64,000 nucleotides of DNA from Pedobacter rhizosphaerae (GTDB lineage: Bacteria; Bacteroidota; Bacteroidia; Sphingobacteriales; Sphingobacteriaceae), in the NCBI RefSeq assembly GCF_900111155.1, contig NZ_FOGG01000015.1:1-64000 (forward strand). Reading direction: 5' to 3'. The notes below the pieces were generated by a model. The model was not told where the DNA came from. It saw only the letters and a list, made by a program, of their open reading frames with translations, and did not search any database. The translations under genes and the position numbers were made by a program. Shown here in pieces: positions 18,968 to 27,687 of this stretch; within the stretch, counting starts at the first letter, position 1; each line of letters opens with the position of its first letter.

Positions 18968-19351
18968 ATGCCATTTTTATTAGATACACATACTTTTATC
19001 TGGTTTATAAACGGCGATCCCAATCTTCCTAAAGGAGTAATTAAAGAAATTCAGAGCTTAAAAAATCAATGTTTTATCAGTATTGCCAGTATTTGGGAGA
19101 TCGCTATTAAATCCAAATTAGGAAAGCTATCTTTTTCCGGGGGATTCGATAAGCTAGAAGAGTTTCTTACAGAAAATCAAATAGAAATCTTACCCATTAC
19201 TTTCAATCATATTCAGACGTTAAATGAACTGGATTTTCAACATCGAGATCCATTTGATCGTATCCTTATTGCTCAAGGTATTTCTGAAAAAATAACTATT
19301 TTAACTATGGACCAAAATTTTAAACTTTACAACGTAACTGTTCTTTGGTAA
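18968..19351 (+). CDS. vapC: VapC-like PIN domain toxin
   Basis: This 127-residue PIN-domain RNase has the expected acidic residues: Asp6 (LLDTHTF), Glu44 (SIWEIAIK), Asp94/Asp97 (RDPFDRILIAQ) and Asp115 (TMDQNF). The complete active site suggests a working toxin that cuts RNA. It directly follows its antitoxin with zero spacing. Its stop is two bases from the nadD start, so the pair has been inserted tightly into the gmk-nadD operon, and nadD may depend on toxin translation. Confidence 0.9.
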   Translation: MPFLLDTHTFIWFINGDPNLPKGVIKEIQSLKNQCFISIASIWEIAIKSKLGKLSFSGGFDKLEEFLTENQIEILPITFNHIQTLNELDFQHRDPFDRILIAQGISEKITILTMDQNFKLYNVTVLW

Positions 19352-19353
19352 AC

Positions 19354-19926
19354 ATGAAAACAGGCCTCTTTTTCGGTTCGTACAACCCCATACATACTGG
19401 GCATTTAATTATGGCCAATTACCTGGCCAACTATACAGCACTTGATGAAGTTTGGTTAGTGGTTTCACCACATAATCCCTTAAAAGATAAAAAAGGCCTA
19501 ACGAATATGTACGACCGTTTGGAAATGGCCAGGCTGGCTACCGAAAATGTTGAACATATCCGCGTAAGCGATATCGAATTCACGCTACCCCAACCTTCTT
19601 ATACCATTGATACCCTCACGCATCTGCATGAGAAATATCCGGACAGGGAATTTGTTTTAATTATGGGAGCAGACAACCTGGTGTCATTCAAAAAATGGAA
19701 AAATTATGAAGTACTGCTTAAAAATTACCAAATTTACGTTTACCCAAGGCCGGGAGCAGATGTGAGCGAATGGGAAAACCATCCTGCCATTACTTTTACA
19801 TCAACTCCTTTAATGGAAATATCCTCCACATTTATTCGCAAAGCGATAAAGGAAAAAAAGAATGTGCAGTTTTTCCTGCCAGATAAAGTGATTGATTTTA
19901 TTGATGGTAAGGGAATGTATAGATAG
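19354..19926 (+). CDS. nadD: nicotinate-nucleotide adenylyltransferase
   Basis: This 190-residue enzyme transfers AMP from ATP to nicotinate mononucleotide in NAD synthesis. The nucleotidyl-transferase motif is FGSYNPIHTGH at about 6-16 and the second motif is ISSTFIRKAI near 160. I chose ATG 19354 because it gives the compact start MKTGLFFGSYNP. An in-frame GTG at 19345 lies inside vapC. It belongs to the yicC-gmk-nadD run. Confidence 0.95.
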   Translation: MKTGLFFGSYNPIHTGHLIMANYLANYTALDEVWLVVSPHNPLKDKKGLTNMYDRLEMARLATENVEHIRVSDIEFTLPQPSYTIDTLTHLHEKYPDREFVLIMGADNLVSFKKWKNYEVLLKNYQIYVYPRPGADVSEWENHPAITFTSTPLMEISSTFIRKAIKEKKNVQFFLPDKVIDFIDGKGMYR

Positions 19927-20064
19927 GAAGCCTCTTATTTCCAATTCCTTAACCACAAACAGTCGTCATTCTCGCGCCTGCGGAATGTACTAAAAGGTAA
20001 TTTTCAGCCAAAACGACTCCCAATCAGTTGTGATTGATGGAATGATTAGCATTGCAGCTTATAA

Positions 20065-20085
20065 TTCTTATGTGGCTTATATGGT
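20065..20085 (+). repeat. dispersed 21-base repeat
   Basis: A 21-base sequence beginning ttcttatgtgg is identical, in inverted orientation, to 8053-8073 and 8294-8314. It lies in the 177-base gap between nadD and the convergent GNAT gene, which is otherwise empty. Confidence 0.75.
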
Positions 20086-20103
20086 AAAAGTATTACGCGA
20101 AAT

Positions 20104-20655
20104 CTAATTTGTCCAATCTTCCCTCAGCATAGCGTAAAGCACGAGGTCGAGAAATTTATTATTAACCAGTTCAGCCTGCCTCAAAATACCCTCTTTTACG
20201 AAATTTAATTTCTCAGGGATGGCCTGGCTTCTCCGGTTTTCGGTTGCTGCCTTAATTTCAATTCTGTTTAGGCCCATTACGCCAAAGCCGTGATCAAGAA
20301 TTTTCTTGCAGGAATTGAGCATAATACCTTTACCAACAGCTGTTTTGGCTAGCCAATAGCCGATGGCACCATTGCGATTGGCTGTTTGAATATGATGCAA
20401 ACCAATTCTGCCTACAAGTTTATTTTGATGAATAATAACAAAGCTAATCTCCTTATCTTCTTCCTGAAGCTGTTCACAACTTTGAATATAAGCCATAACA
20501 TCTGCAACTGACTTCATGTGCTCTACCCAAGGTAAAAATTGCCCCAGGTGAGCTCTATTGGCATCGATACAGGAAAACAAAGCCTCAGCATGATGCCTGT
20601 TAATCAATTCCAGCTGGATATCCGTGCTCACCTGAAGTATTAAAGGCTTCATCAT
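20104..20655 (-). CDS. GNAT family N-acetyltransferase (RimJ/RimL type)
   Basis: This 183-residue protein has the RimJ/RimL pattern: an N-terminal LELINRHHAEALF block, the acetyl-CoA pyrophosphate loop region AIGYWLAKTAVGKGIMLNSCKKIL at about 106-130, and NRIEIKAATENRRSQAIPEKLNFVKEG. It likely acetylates an N-terminal amine of a protein, or a small amine. It lies 5 bases downstream of the RsmI-like gene, so the two are probably cotranscribed. Confidence 0.85.
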   Translation of the reverse strand: MMKPLILQVSTDIQLELINRHHAEALFSCIDANRAHLGQFLPWVEHMKSVADVMAYIQSCEQLQEEDKEISFVIIHQNKLVGRIGLHHIQTANRNGAIGYWLAKTAVGKGIMLNSCKKILDHGFGVMGLNRIEIKAATENRRSQAIPEKLNFVKEGILRQAELVNNKFLDLVLYAMLREDWTN

Positions 20656-20660
20656 ATGGA

Positions 20661-21362
20661 TTAAGAAAGCAAGAAGATGGTCGGTTTTTTATGTAAATCT
20701 ACTTCTTCTTTACGCCACTGGGCAATACTCTGTGTTTTGATAAACTCATCTGTTGCTGTGATGTTGCAGGCAATGCAAAGTTGCGTGTTGGATTTACAGC
20801 TTTTTAAAATATCTTCCAGCAGCTGATTATTTCTAAAAGGGGTTTCAATAAACAATTGGGTTTGTTTATACCGAGTAGCAGATACCTCTAAATCTTTAAT
20901 GCGCTTACTGCGTTGCTCTTTATCAATAGGAAGGTATCCCCAAAAGGTAAAGCTTTGACCATTAAAGCCAGATGCCATTAAAGCCAGTAAAATAGAGCTT
21001 GGCCCTACCAATGGAACTACCTTTATGCCTCTTTTATGTGCTTCGGCAACAATCTCTGCCCCTGGATCGGCAATGCCCGGACAGCCAGCCTCACTCATTA
21101 AGCCTACATCTTTTCCCTGGGTAAGCTCCGCAAAAAAGGGTGACAGATTGTTACGGTTATGTTTGCCATAATCGTGTACTATTAAATCTTTTTGAGGTGT
21201 TTTCAATCCTGCTTCTTTCAGGAATTTCCTCGCCGTTTTACTGTTTTCAACAATATAGGTGTCGATCTGGTTGATGGTATCTACCAAATAGGGGGTAAAG
21301 GTTTTATGTGCTGCTTCTTCCGCTAAAGGAACAGGAATAAGATATAAAGTGCCGTTTTGCAT
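20661..21362 (-). CDS. RsmI-like SAM-dependent methyltransferase
   Basis: This 233-residue member of the tetrapyrrole-methylase fold has an RsmI-like glycine-rich site (SEAGCPGIADPGAEIV) and the VVPLVGPSSILLALMASGFNGQSFTFWGYLPIDKEQR block, closely resembling RsmI. RsmI 2'-O-methylates C1402 of 16S rRNA. This protein is shorter than E. coli RsmI (about 286) and lacks its C-terminal extension, so it may be the second RsmI-like type found in this phylum. The assignment to rRNA is inferred. Confidence 0.82.
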   Translation of the reverse strand: MQNGTLYLIPVPLAEEAAHKTFTPYLVDTINQIDTYIVENSKTARKFLKEAGLKTPQKDLIVHDYGKHNRNNLSPFFAELTQGKDVGLMSEAGCPGIADPGAEIVAEAHKRGIKVVPLVGPSSILLALMASGFNGQSFTFWGYLPIDKEQRSKRIKDLEVSATRYKQTQLFIETPFRNNQLLEDILKSCKSNTQLCIACNITATDEFIKTQSIAQWRKEEVDLHKKPTIFLLS

Positions 21363-21643
21363 AGCGCAAAAATACTGACAATAAATAGAATTTAAGTTTT
21401 AAAGTTTCGGCTTGGAGCAGTATAATCTATTTTTTAAGCAGTGGTGTAGCAAATTTTATTTTTAAATGACTTCTTTTCTGCACAATTATACTCGTCGCAA
21501 AACGTTAAATATAAGTTAAATATGCCCTTACGAGCAATATTTAAAGGAAAACCAAAAAACTATGCAAGCATATTAAACCTTAAATGGTTTTGGTTCTCTA
21601 ATTGATACACACACAATGTTAGGTTAATATAAAAAACACACAA

Positions 21644-23230
21644 ATGAAAACACTGAAAAAATCGGCACTTGTGCTGGGGCTTTTTGCGCTCCTTGCCGGA
21701 ACCACTACCTTAGTCAGGGCGCAGGGCTATCCTGATAGCTATCAGGATGATGAATATTACAATGATGGCAACGTCTCTCTTCAAACTTTTTATGATGAAC
21801 TTTCTCCCTATGGAACCTGGATTCAGGATCCTCAATACGGGTACGTTTGGCGGCCAGATGTAAATCAGGCAGATTTTCGCCCCTACTACACCAATGGTAG
21901 GTGGGTAATGACCGAATACGGAAATACCTGGGTTTCAAATTACGACTGGGGTTGGGCACCTTTCCACTATGGCCGTTGGGTATATAATAGCTACAGACAA
22001 TGGATTTGGTTACCAGATACCAACTGGGGTCCTGCTTGGGTTGATTGGAGAAGTGGAGATGGTTACTATGGCTGGGCACCAATGGCACCGAGTATCAGTA
22101 TTAACATCAGTTTTGGTAGAAGATACGTAGTTCCTGATTATTGCTGGAACTTTATTCCACAGGCCAATATCTATGTAAATACTTTCCCAAGATATGACTA
22201 CGGAAGAAACAATGTTTACATCCGCAATACCACCATCATCAATAATACTTATGTATATAACAGAAGAACATATTATGGTGGTCCAAGAGCGGAAGATATC
22301 AGACGGGCAACCAATCGTGATGTGCGGGTGTATAGATTCTCACAAAGCAGTAGGCCAGGAGCAAGCAGAGTAGGTGGACGTGAGGTTTCAATTTACAGAC
22401 CAAGAACAGATCGCAATGTAGATAACCGAAGTGCCGCTCCGAAGAAATTTGATAGGGGGAATGCCGGATTTACCAGAAATGGAAGAGAAGGTATGGCGAA
22501 TCGCGATAACAGAGGAAATAATAATGGTAACGACAATAGATTTGGAACAAGACCAGACCGCTCTGTAGGTCAGCCAAATAGAGGAAATGAACCTAATAAC
22601 AATCGTGGCAATAATTCTTCTGCCAGCAGAGATGATAGGTTTAACAATAATGGCAATGGTAGAACACAGCGTGCAGATCAGAACAACAATGCTGATTGGA
22701 GAAACAGACAGGCAGGTGCCGAAAGAACTCAGCAGCAGCAACGTGAGCAGCAAAATCAACGTTTTGAAAGAACGCAACAAGATCGTGTAAGCCAGGAACA
22801 ACAGCGTGCCCAACGTGATGCGCAAATGCAACAACGCCAGCAACAGGTAGAACAACAGCGTTCTGCGCAGATGGAGCAGCAGCGGTCTCAGCGTGATGCT
22901 CAGGCGCAACAACAACGCCAGCAACAAGCAGATCAGCAAAGGGCTCAACGTAACGAGCAAATGCAGCAGCAACGCCAGCAGATGGAGCAACAAAGGGCAC
23001 AACGCAACAACGAACAGATGCAACAGCAACGTGCGCAACAAGACCAACAACGTCAGCAAGCACAACAACAACAGAGAGAAGCGCAGGCGCAACAGAGGGC
23101 ACAACAACAGCAACAACAAATGCAACAACGCCAGGAGCAAAGAAGATCGGAAGCCCCTCAACAACAAAATAGGGGTGGTGAAAGAGGAAGTTCAGAAGGA
23201 GGCAGACCTTCACGAGGCGGAAGAGGATAA
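21644..23230 (+). CDS. DUF6600-like secreted protein with Q/R-rich tail
   Basis: This 528-residue protein has a signal peptide (cleavage after residue 26, VRA-Q). An aromatic repeat domain at about 40-190 has WxP/YGxW motifs (YGTWIQDPQYGYVWRP, GWAPFHYGRWVYNSYRQWIWLPD, YGWAPM). It is followed by an N/R/G-rich linker and then about 170 residues composed almost only of Gln, Arg, Ala, Met and Glu. The tail may form a long coiled coil or bind nucleic acid or envelope polymers. It is exported, probably to the periplasm; the function is unknown. Long overlapping frames opposite the tail are composition artefacts. Confidence 0.8.
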   Translation: MKTLKKSALVLGLFALLAGTTTLVRAQGYPDSYQDDEYYNDGNVSLQTFYDELSPYGTWIQDPQYGYVWRPDVNQADFRPYYTNGRWVMTEYGNTWVSNYDWGWAPFHYGRWVYNSYRQWIWLPDTNWGPAWVDWRSGDGYYGWAPMAPSISINISFGRRYVVPDYCWNFIPQANIYVNTFPRYDYGRNNVYIRNTTIINNTYVYNRRTYYGGPRAEDIRRATNRDVRVYRFSQSSRPGASRVGGREVSIYRPRTDRNVDNRSAAPKKFDRGNAGFTRNGREGMANRDNRGNNNGNDNRFGTRPDRSVGQPNRGNEPNNNRGNNSSASRDDRFNNNGNGRTQRADQNNNADWRNRQAGAERTQQQQREQQNQRFERTQQDRVSQEQQRAQRDAQMQQRQQQVEQQRSAQMEQQRSQRDAQAQQQRQQQADQQRAQRNEQMQQQRQQMEQQRAQRNNEQMQQQRAQQDQQRQQAQQQQREAQAQQRAQQQQQQMQQRQEQRRSEAPQQQNRGGERGSSEGGRPSRGGRG

Positions 23231-23235
23231 TTCAA

Positions 23236-23265
23236 TAAAGTTCCGATGAAAGTCGGGACTTTTAT
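23236..23265. terminator. bidirectional terminator
   Basis: A 10-bp stem (aaagttccga / tcgggacttt, one G-U) with the loop tgaaag and a following T tract separates two convergent genes. It can act on both strands. Confidence 0.8.
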
Positions 23266-23267
23266 TT

Positions 23268-23897
23268 TTATTGGCCAGCTGCTTTTGCCAGTTCTTTTAA
23301 ATTTTTAGCACGAAACGTAGTTTCAGCTTCGGGGTGCAGGTTTTCAGGATCTAATAAAAAGGTAGAAAGACCGAGTTCCAGTCCAAATTTAATTTCCGAT
23401 TCAGCATCGTCGCCAATTACCAAAATGTCATCAGGGTTTAGATTGTGTTTCGCAATTAATGCTTCAAAAGCATCTTTTTTACTTTCGTTAGATGTGCTGG
23501 CATCAACCACATAAAGCTCTTCAAAATCATCGGCTATGCCTAGCATTTTTACTTTAGTTGTTTGTTTCTTTAAAAAGCCAGCAGTGACTATAAATTTTCT
23601 TCCTTTTAAATTTTTGATATGGGGGTAATCTTCACTTGGGGAAAGGGCTTCGGTTACTTCCCCATTTTTGAGGTATCGAATGGCATGATTTACTGCCTCT
23701 TGTTTAAAACCATATTTTTTGGCTACTTTTTGAAACGGCGTTCTCAGCATATCGGCCTTGGCTAAAAGGTATTGCTCAGGTGTAATACCGAGATCTTCGC
23801 CCGCTAAAAGTGCATATAAGCCACCCATAAGCTGTTTTTCATTCGGCTTAGTAAAGTAAATGGTATTATCTAAATCAATAAAAAAGACTTTTTTCAT
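23268..23897 (-). CDS. HAD superfamily hydrolase, pyrimidine nucleotidase-like
   Basis: This 209-residue HAD protein has motif I DLDNTIYF (nucleophile Asp8), motif II in FIVTAG near 100 and motif IV ILVIGDDAESEI near 165. The small cap and spacing resemble the subfamily I pyrimidine 5'-nucleotidases. It is a phosphatase of unknown physiological substrate. It converges with the DUF6600-like gene. Confidence 0.85.
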   Translation of the reverse strand: MKKVFFIDLDNTIYFTKPNEKQLMGGLYALLAGEDLGITPEQYLLAKADMLRTPFQKVAKKYGFKQEAVNHAIRYLKNGEVTEALSPSEDYPHIKNLKGRKFIVTAGFLKKQTTKVKMLGIADDFEELYVVDASTSNESKKDAFEALIAKHNLNPDDILVIGDDAESEIKFGLELGLSTFLLDPENLHPEAETTFRAKNLKELAKAAGQ

Positions 23898-24047
23898 ATA
23901 TTTTGGCTTGAATGTTGTAAAAAATAAAACAGCTGTGGCAAATTTATGTTATTAATGTTGACAAACTAAAGTTGTTAATTATCAATCAGGTATTGCTCAG
24001 ATAAAATAATCAAGTGTTAATTGAATTACCATTTAAAATCATTTATT

Positions 24048-24275
24048 ATGAAAAAGGAAACAAAAATTATAGTAGGCGTATTAGCAGGAGCTGCACTTGG
24101 AGCAACCATTGCATTGGCATTATCTTCAGATTCTTCCAGTGAAATTAAAGGAAAAGTTTCAGATTGGTTGGCTGGAATACTAGATGCATCAAAAGAGAAG
24201 CTTGCTGGTGTTGCAGATAAAGCAGCGGGAGTTGCAGATAAGGTTAAAGATAAAATAGCAGAAATAAATGCATAA
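24048..24275 (+). CDS. YtxH domain membrane protein
   Basis: This 75-residue protein has a KKETK start, one glycine/alanine-rich membrane helix (IIVGVLAGAALGATIALAL, about 6-24) and a lysine/alanine-rich amphipathic tail with the repeat AGVADKAAGVADKVKDK. That is the usual YtxH design, linked to stress and envelope functions in general. I chose ATG 24048 because the membrane helix then lies at the expected place. Confidence 0.85.
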   Translation: MKKETKIIVGVLAGAALGATIALALSSDSSSEIKGKVSDWLAGILDASKEKLAGVADKAAGVADKVKDKIAEINA

Positions 24276-24285
24276 AGAATTGGAA

Positions 24286-24311
24286 GTGCCGGAAATATCC
24301 GGCATTTTTAT
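24286..24311 (+). terminator. terminator after ytxH-like gene
   Basis: Stem gtgccgg / ccggcat with the loop aaatat is followed by a T tract, 11 bases after the stop codon. Confidence 0.85.
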
Positions 24312-24337
24312 TCTGACATATTTCTAACCGCTGTTAA

Positions 24338-25735
24338 ATGAAGATTGCTTTTCACGGTGCGGCCCGTACAGTTACGGGAAGTAAGCACCTCATTACTTTA
24401 AAAAATAATACCCAAATATTACTAGACTGTGGCCTATTTCAAGGAATGGGTGCAGTTACAGAAAAACTAAATGATTATTTTGGTTTTGATCCGGGTAAGA
24501 TTACTTATCTGGTATTGTCTCATGCACATATAGATCACTGTGGGTTATTACCCAAATTAGTAGCTGATGGTTTTAGTGGGAAAATTTTCTGCACGGCAGC
24601 TACTATGGATCTTGCCCGCATTTTAATGATGGATTCTGCGAAGATTCAAATGCAGGATGCCGAATTTGCCAACCGCCACCTCCGTCAGGGCGAAGAACCT
24701 GAAGCACCCTTATACACTGATGATGATGTGGTACAGGCGGTTAGTCAAATGAAAATTGTAGATTATGAAGAAGATTTCGAAATAGAACCTCACATTCGGC
24801 TAAAGTTTACCGATGCTGGTCATATTTTAGGGAGTGCCGCTGTGCATTTGACTATCACAGAGGAAGGGAGAACAACTAAAGTTACTTTCTCAGGTGATGT
24901 AGGTCGTTATGGCGATTTACTCTTAAAAAGTCCTCAACAGTTTGCACAGGCAGATTATATTTTAATGGAATCTACTTATGGTGATTCGCTGCATAAAGAC
25001 CTTGATCCCATCGAGGATATGCTCTTAGAAATCATCCAGAACACCTGCAAAATTAAAAAGGGAAAAGTGATCATCCCAGCATTTAGCGTAGGTAGAACGC
25101 AAGAATTACTTTACGCCTTAAATGGGCTAGAGTTGAAAGGAAAGCTTCCTGATGTACTATATTATGTTGATAGTCCACTTTCATCAAAAGCTACCGAGAT
25201 TTTAAAAAGTCACCCGGAAGTTTATAATAATGGCGTAAAGGAAACGCTGAAAATTGATCATGATGTTTTTGCCTTTAAAGGATTACGGTTTATTGAAAGT
25301 TTAGAGGAATCTAAAGCATTAAATAATGATCCACGGCCATGTGTAATCATATCCGCATCGGGGATGGCAGAGGCTGGTCGGGTAAAACACCACATCCGAA
25401 ACAATATCAGTAATGCCAAAAATACCATATTGATGGTGGGGTATTGTGAGCCTTCTTCTCTAGGAGGAAGATTAATTGCAGGGCAAAAAGTAGTCGATAT
25501 TTTTAGAGAGGATTACGAAGTAAAAGCAGAGGTTCGCTCGATCAAATCGATGAGTGCCCATGGCGATTACGAAGATTTATTGCAGTTTTTATCTTGTCAG
25601 GATCCAGCGAAAGTGAAACGGCTCTTCCTGGTTCATGGTGAATATGATGTACAGCAAAATTTTGCCACCAGATTAAAAGATCATGGCTTTAAACATGTGG
25701 CTATTCCGGAGTATCATCAGGAGTTTGAACTTTAG
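24338..25735 (+). CDS. beta-CASP metallo-hydrolase, CPSF73-like RNase
   Basis: This 465-residue enzyme has the metallo-beta-lactamase core with HAHIDH at 62-67, a further zinc His in FTDAGHILGSA near 166, SGDVGRYGD near 187, the beta-CASP domain, and the C-terminal RNA-specificity block with SAHGDYEDL and LVHGE near 435. These are the marks of RNA-processing nucleases such as YsgC/CPSF73 homologues. It probably cuts or trims RNA in the cytoplasm. It follows a terminator and stands as its own unit. Confidence 0.9.
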   Translation: MKIAFHGAARTVTGSKHLITLKNNTQILLDCGLFQGMGAVTEKLNDYFGFDPGKITYLVLSHAHIDHCGLLPKLVADGFSGKIFCTAATMDLARILMMDSAKIQMQDAEFANRHLRQGEEPEAPLYTDDDVVQAVSQMKIVDYEEDFEIEPHIRLKFTDAGHILGSAAVHLTITEEGRTTKVTFSGDVGRYGDLLLKSPQQFAQADYILMESTYGDSLHKDLDPIEDMLLEIIQNTCKIKKGKVIIPAFSVGRTQELLYALNGLELKGKLPDVLYYVDSPLSSKATEILKSHPEVYNNGVKETLKIDHDVFAFKGLRFIESLEESKALNNDPRPCVIISASGMAEAGRVKHHIRNNISNAKNTILMVGYCEPSSLGGRLIAGQKVVDIFREDYEVKAEVRSIKSMSAHGDYEDLLQFLSCQDPAKVKRLFLVHGEYDVQQNFATRLKDHGFKHVAIPEYHQEFEL

Positions 25736-25740
25736 GTTAG

Positions 25741-25855
25741 TATCGAGTATCAAGTATCAAGTATCAAGATTGGGTGCATGGTTAGGCTAATTGTCTATAT
25801 ACTAACGACTAAATACTAAGTACTGTTAAAAAGTATCGGGTATTTAGTATCAAGA
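25741..25855. repeat. heptamer arrays, inverted pair
   Basis: Four units (tatcgag, then tatcaag three times) at 25741-25768 are followed by an oppositely reading array at 25801-25828 (actaacg, actaaat, actaagt, actgtta) and a return of tatttag/tatcaag near 25840-25855. They fill the gap before the methyltransferase gene. Confidence 0.8.
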
Positions 25856-25903
25856 GCGCCGGTTAGAGTCTTTCTGCTTTCCTTTTTTCTGCTGCTTGTT
25901 CCT

Positions 25904-25911
25904 TATCTTTG
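25904..25911 (+). promoter_or_regulatory. -7 element, likely leaderless start
   Basis: TATCTTTG is a perfect Bacteroidota -7 element. The ATG follows five bases after it, so transcription should begin at or next to the start codon. The -33 region (about 25877-25880) reads CTTT and is weak. Confidence 0.55.
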
Positions 25912-25915
25912 CACC

Positions 25916-26602
25916 ATGGATGTTTTTGGTAAGGCTTTAACCGATGTATATAGAACTGGCGAGGCAGACACGCTTTGGTTGCACAATTCTTATGGAGAAC
26001 CAGAGGAGATGCCTGTAGAATTTTTCTTTAGAGATGATGAAGATATGCCGGTGTTAGAGCTTCAGGCTTTGCATATGTGTAGTGGTAAGGTATTGGATAT
26101 TGGTGCAGGAGTAGGGAGTCATGCGTTGCTGTTACAAGCTTTTAATATAGATGTTACCGCTATTGATATTTCGGAGGCTGCGGTAAATATTATGAAAGAC
26201 CGTGGTGTAAAGAAAGCCTTTGTTCAGGATATATTCAGCTATCAGCAAAAATTTGATACTATTTTATTACTCATGAATGGTATTGGCTTAACCGGAACAT
26301 TGCCAGGGTTTAAGGAATTCTTAATCAATATTAAAAACCTGTTAAATCCGGGCGGGCAAGTCATTTTCGATTCTTCGGATATCGCTTATTTGTATGAAGA
26401 TATGCCAAAGCCACTTAACCAATATTACGGGGAGGTTTCTTACCAATATGAATATAAAGGGGAGAAAGGCAATTGGTTTAACTGGATTTATGTTGATGAG
26501 GCAACTATAGAAACTATCGCTAAAGAAACGGGTTGGGAGAGTGAGATTATTTTTGAGGATGGGGAAGATCAGTATTTGGTCAAATTAACTTTAGCGCAAT
26601 AA
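25916..26602 (+). CDS. class I SAM-dependent methyltransferase
   Basis: This 228-residue protein has the SAM-binding motif VLDIGAGVGSHALLLQ at about 59-74, an acidic ribose-binding residue in VTAIDISEAAV, and motif LLNPGGQVIFDSSD. The acceptor is unknown. The start codon is fixed by the -7 element just upstream. It is followed by a flavin oxidoreductase 65 bases away. Confidence 0.87.
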   Translation: MDVFGKALTDVYRTGEADTLWLHNSYGEPEEMPVEFFFRDDEDMPVLELQALHMCSGKVLDIGAGVGSHALLLQAFNIDVTAIDISEAAVNIMKDRGVKKAFVQDIFSYQQKFDTILLLMNGIGLTGTLPGFKEFLINIKNLLNPGGQVIFDSSDIAYLYEDMPKPLNQYYGEVSYQYEYKGEKGNWFNWIYVDEATIETIAKETGWESEIIFEDGEDQYLVKLTLAQ

Positions 26603-26667
26603 TATTAAAGTCATAAGGCGGCAACCGGTATAAGTTTTAATCTCAAGGCTCATAAATTTGTTAGCAG

Positions 26668-27684
26668 ATGATGAGTAAAAAGATAAAATTAAGCGTATTA
26701 GATCAATCGCCCGTACGTAAGGGGGTAAATGCCCGCAGGGCGATTGAAGAAACAACGCTATTGGCTCAGGAGGCAGAACGATTGGGATACCATCGGTTTT
26801 GGGTTTCTGAACATCATAATACAACCAGTTTAGCAGGCTCCACACCCGAAGTACTTATAGCCCACCTGGCCAATCATACCCAAACCTTGCGTATTGGTTC
26901 TGGGGGGATTATGTTGCCCAACCACAGCGCCTTAAAGGTTGCCGAGAGTTTCCGTTTATTGGAAGTTTTACATCCCGGACGTATTGATTTAGGCATGGGC
27001 AGAGCACCGGGAACAGATCGCATTACTGCTTCAATGCTTAATCCATCAAACAACTGGAGTGAGCAGGATTTTGCGGAACAATTGCTTCAGTTACAACATT
27101 ACCTTCATGATACTTCTGATGGTGGCATTCAGGCCAAAATAAAAGCCATTCCAATTGCCGAAACCGTTCCTACTCAATGGCTATTAAGCAGTAGCGGTCA
27201 AAGCGCTTTATTTGCAGCCCATTTTGGAATGGGTTTTTCTTTCGCCCATTTTATCAATCCACATGGCGGCCCACAGGCTGTTCAATATTATCGTGATCAC
27301 TTCAAACCTTCGGTTGATTTGGTAGCACCTGAAGAAAATGTTGCCCTCTTTGTTTTCTGTTCTGAAGATGAAGAAAAGGTGATGCAACAGGAGGCCTTAA
27401 TGAGTTATCGGTTTTTGCAACTGGAAAAGGGTGGGGGATTAACTTCCACGGGTTACGATGATATTAAGGATATCAGCTATAATTTTGCCGAACAGGAACG
27501 GATTAAAGCCAATAAACCCCGAATGATTTACGGTACCCCGGAAGTAATTAAAGATCGGTTAACCCAACTTGCAGATGATTATGATGTAAATGAATTAATG
27601 GCGGTAACGATTACCGAGCATTTTGAAGACCGGATTAAATCTTATCAGCTTCTCGCCGATTTGTTCTTGTCAGAAGGCGCTTAA
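26668..27684 (+). CDS. LLM class flavin-dependent oxidoreductase
   Basis: This 338-residue protein has the luciferase-like monooxygenase fold: KLSVLDQSPVRKG start, FWVSEHHNT near 47, LRIGSGGIMLPNHSALKVAESFRLLEVLHPGRIDLGMGRAPGTD at about 75-118. These are typical of the MsnO8-type subfamily that uses reduced FMN. The substrate is unknown. Two adjacent ATGs (26668, 26671) are equally possible starts. It converges with the M28 peptidase gene, with only three bases between the stop codons. Confidence 0.9.
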   Translation: MMSKKIKLSVLDQSPVRKGVNARRAIEETTLLAQEAERLGYHRFWVSEHHNTTSLAGSTPEVLIAHLANHTQTLRIGSGGIMLPNHSALKVAESFRLLEVLHPGRIDLGMGRAPGTDRITASMLNPSNNWSEQDFAEQLLQLQHYLHDTSDGGIQAKIKAIPIAETVPTQWLLSSSGQSALFAAHFGMGFSFAHFINPHGGPQAVQYYRDHFKPSVDLVAPEENVALFVFCSEDEEKVMQQEALMSYRFLQLEKGGGLTSTGYDDIKDISYNFAEQERIKANKPRMIYGTPEVIKDRLTQLADDYDVNELMAVTITEHFEDRIKSYQLLADLFLSEGA

Positions 27685-27687
27685 GCA

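Noticed and set aside
22388-23213. Long minus-strand frames opposite the Q/R-rich tail
   Set aside because: They are leucine- or valine-rich mirror products of a low-complexity coding region, with no start context or family match.
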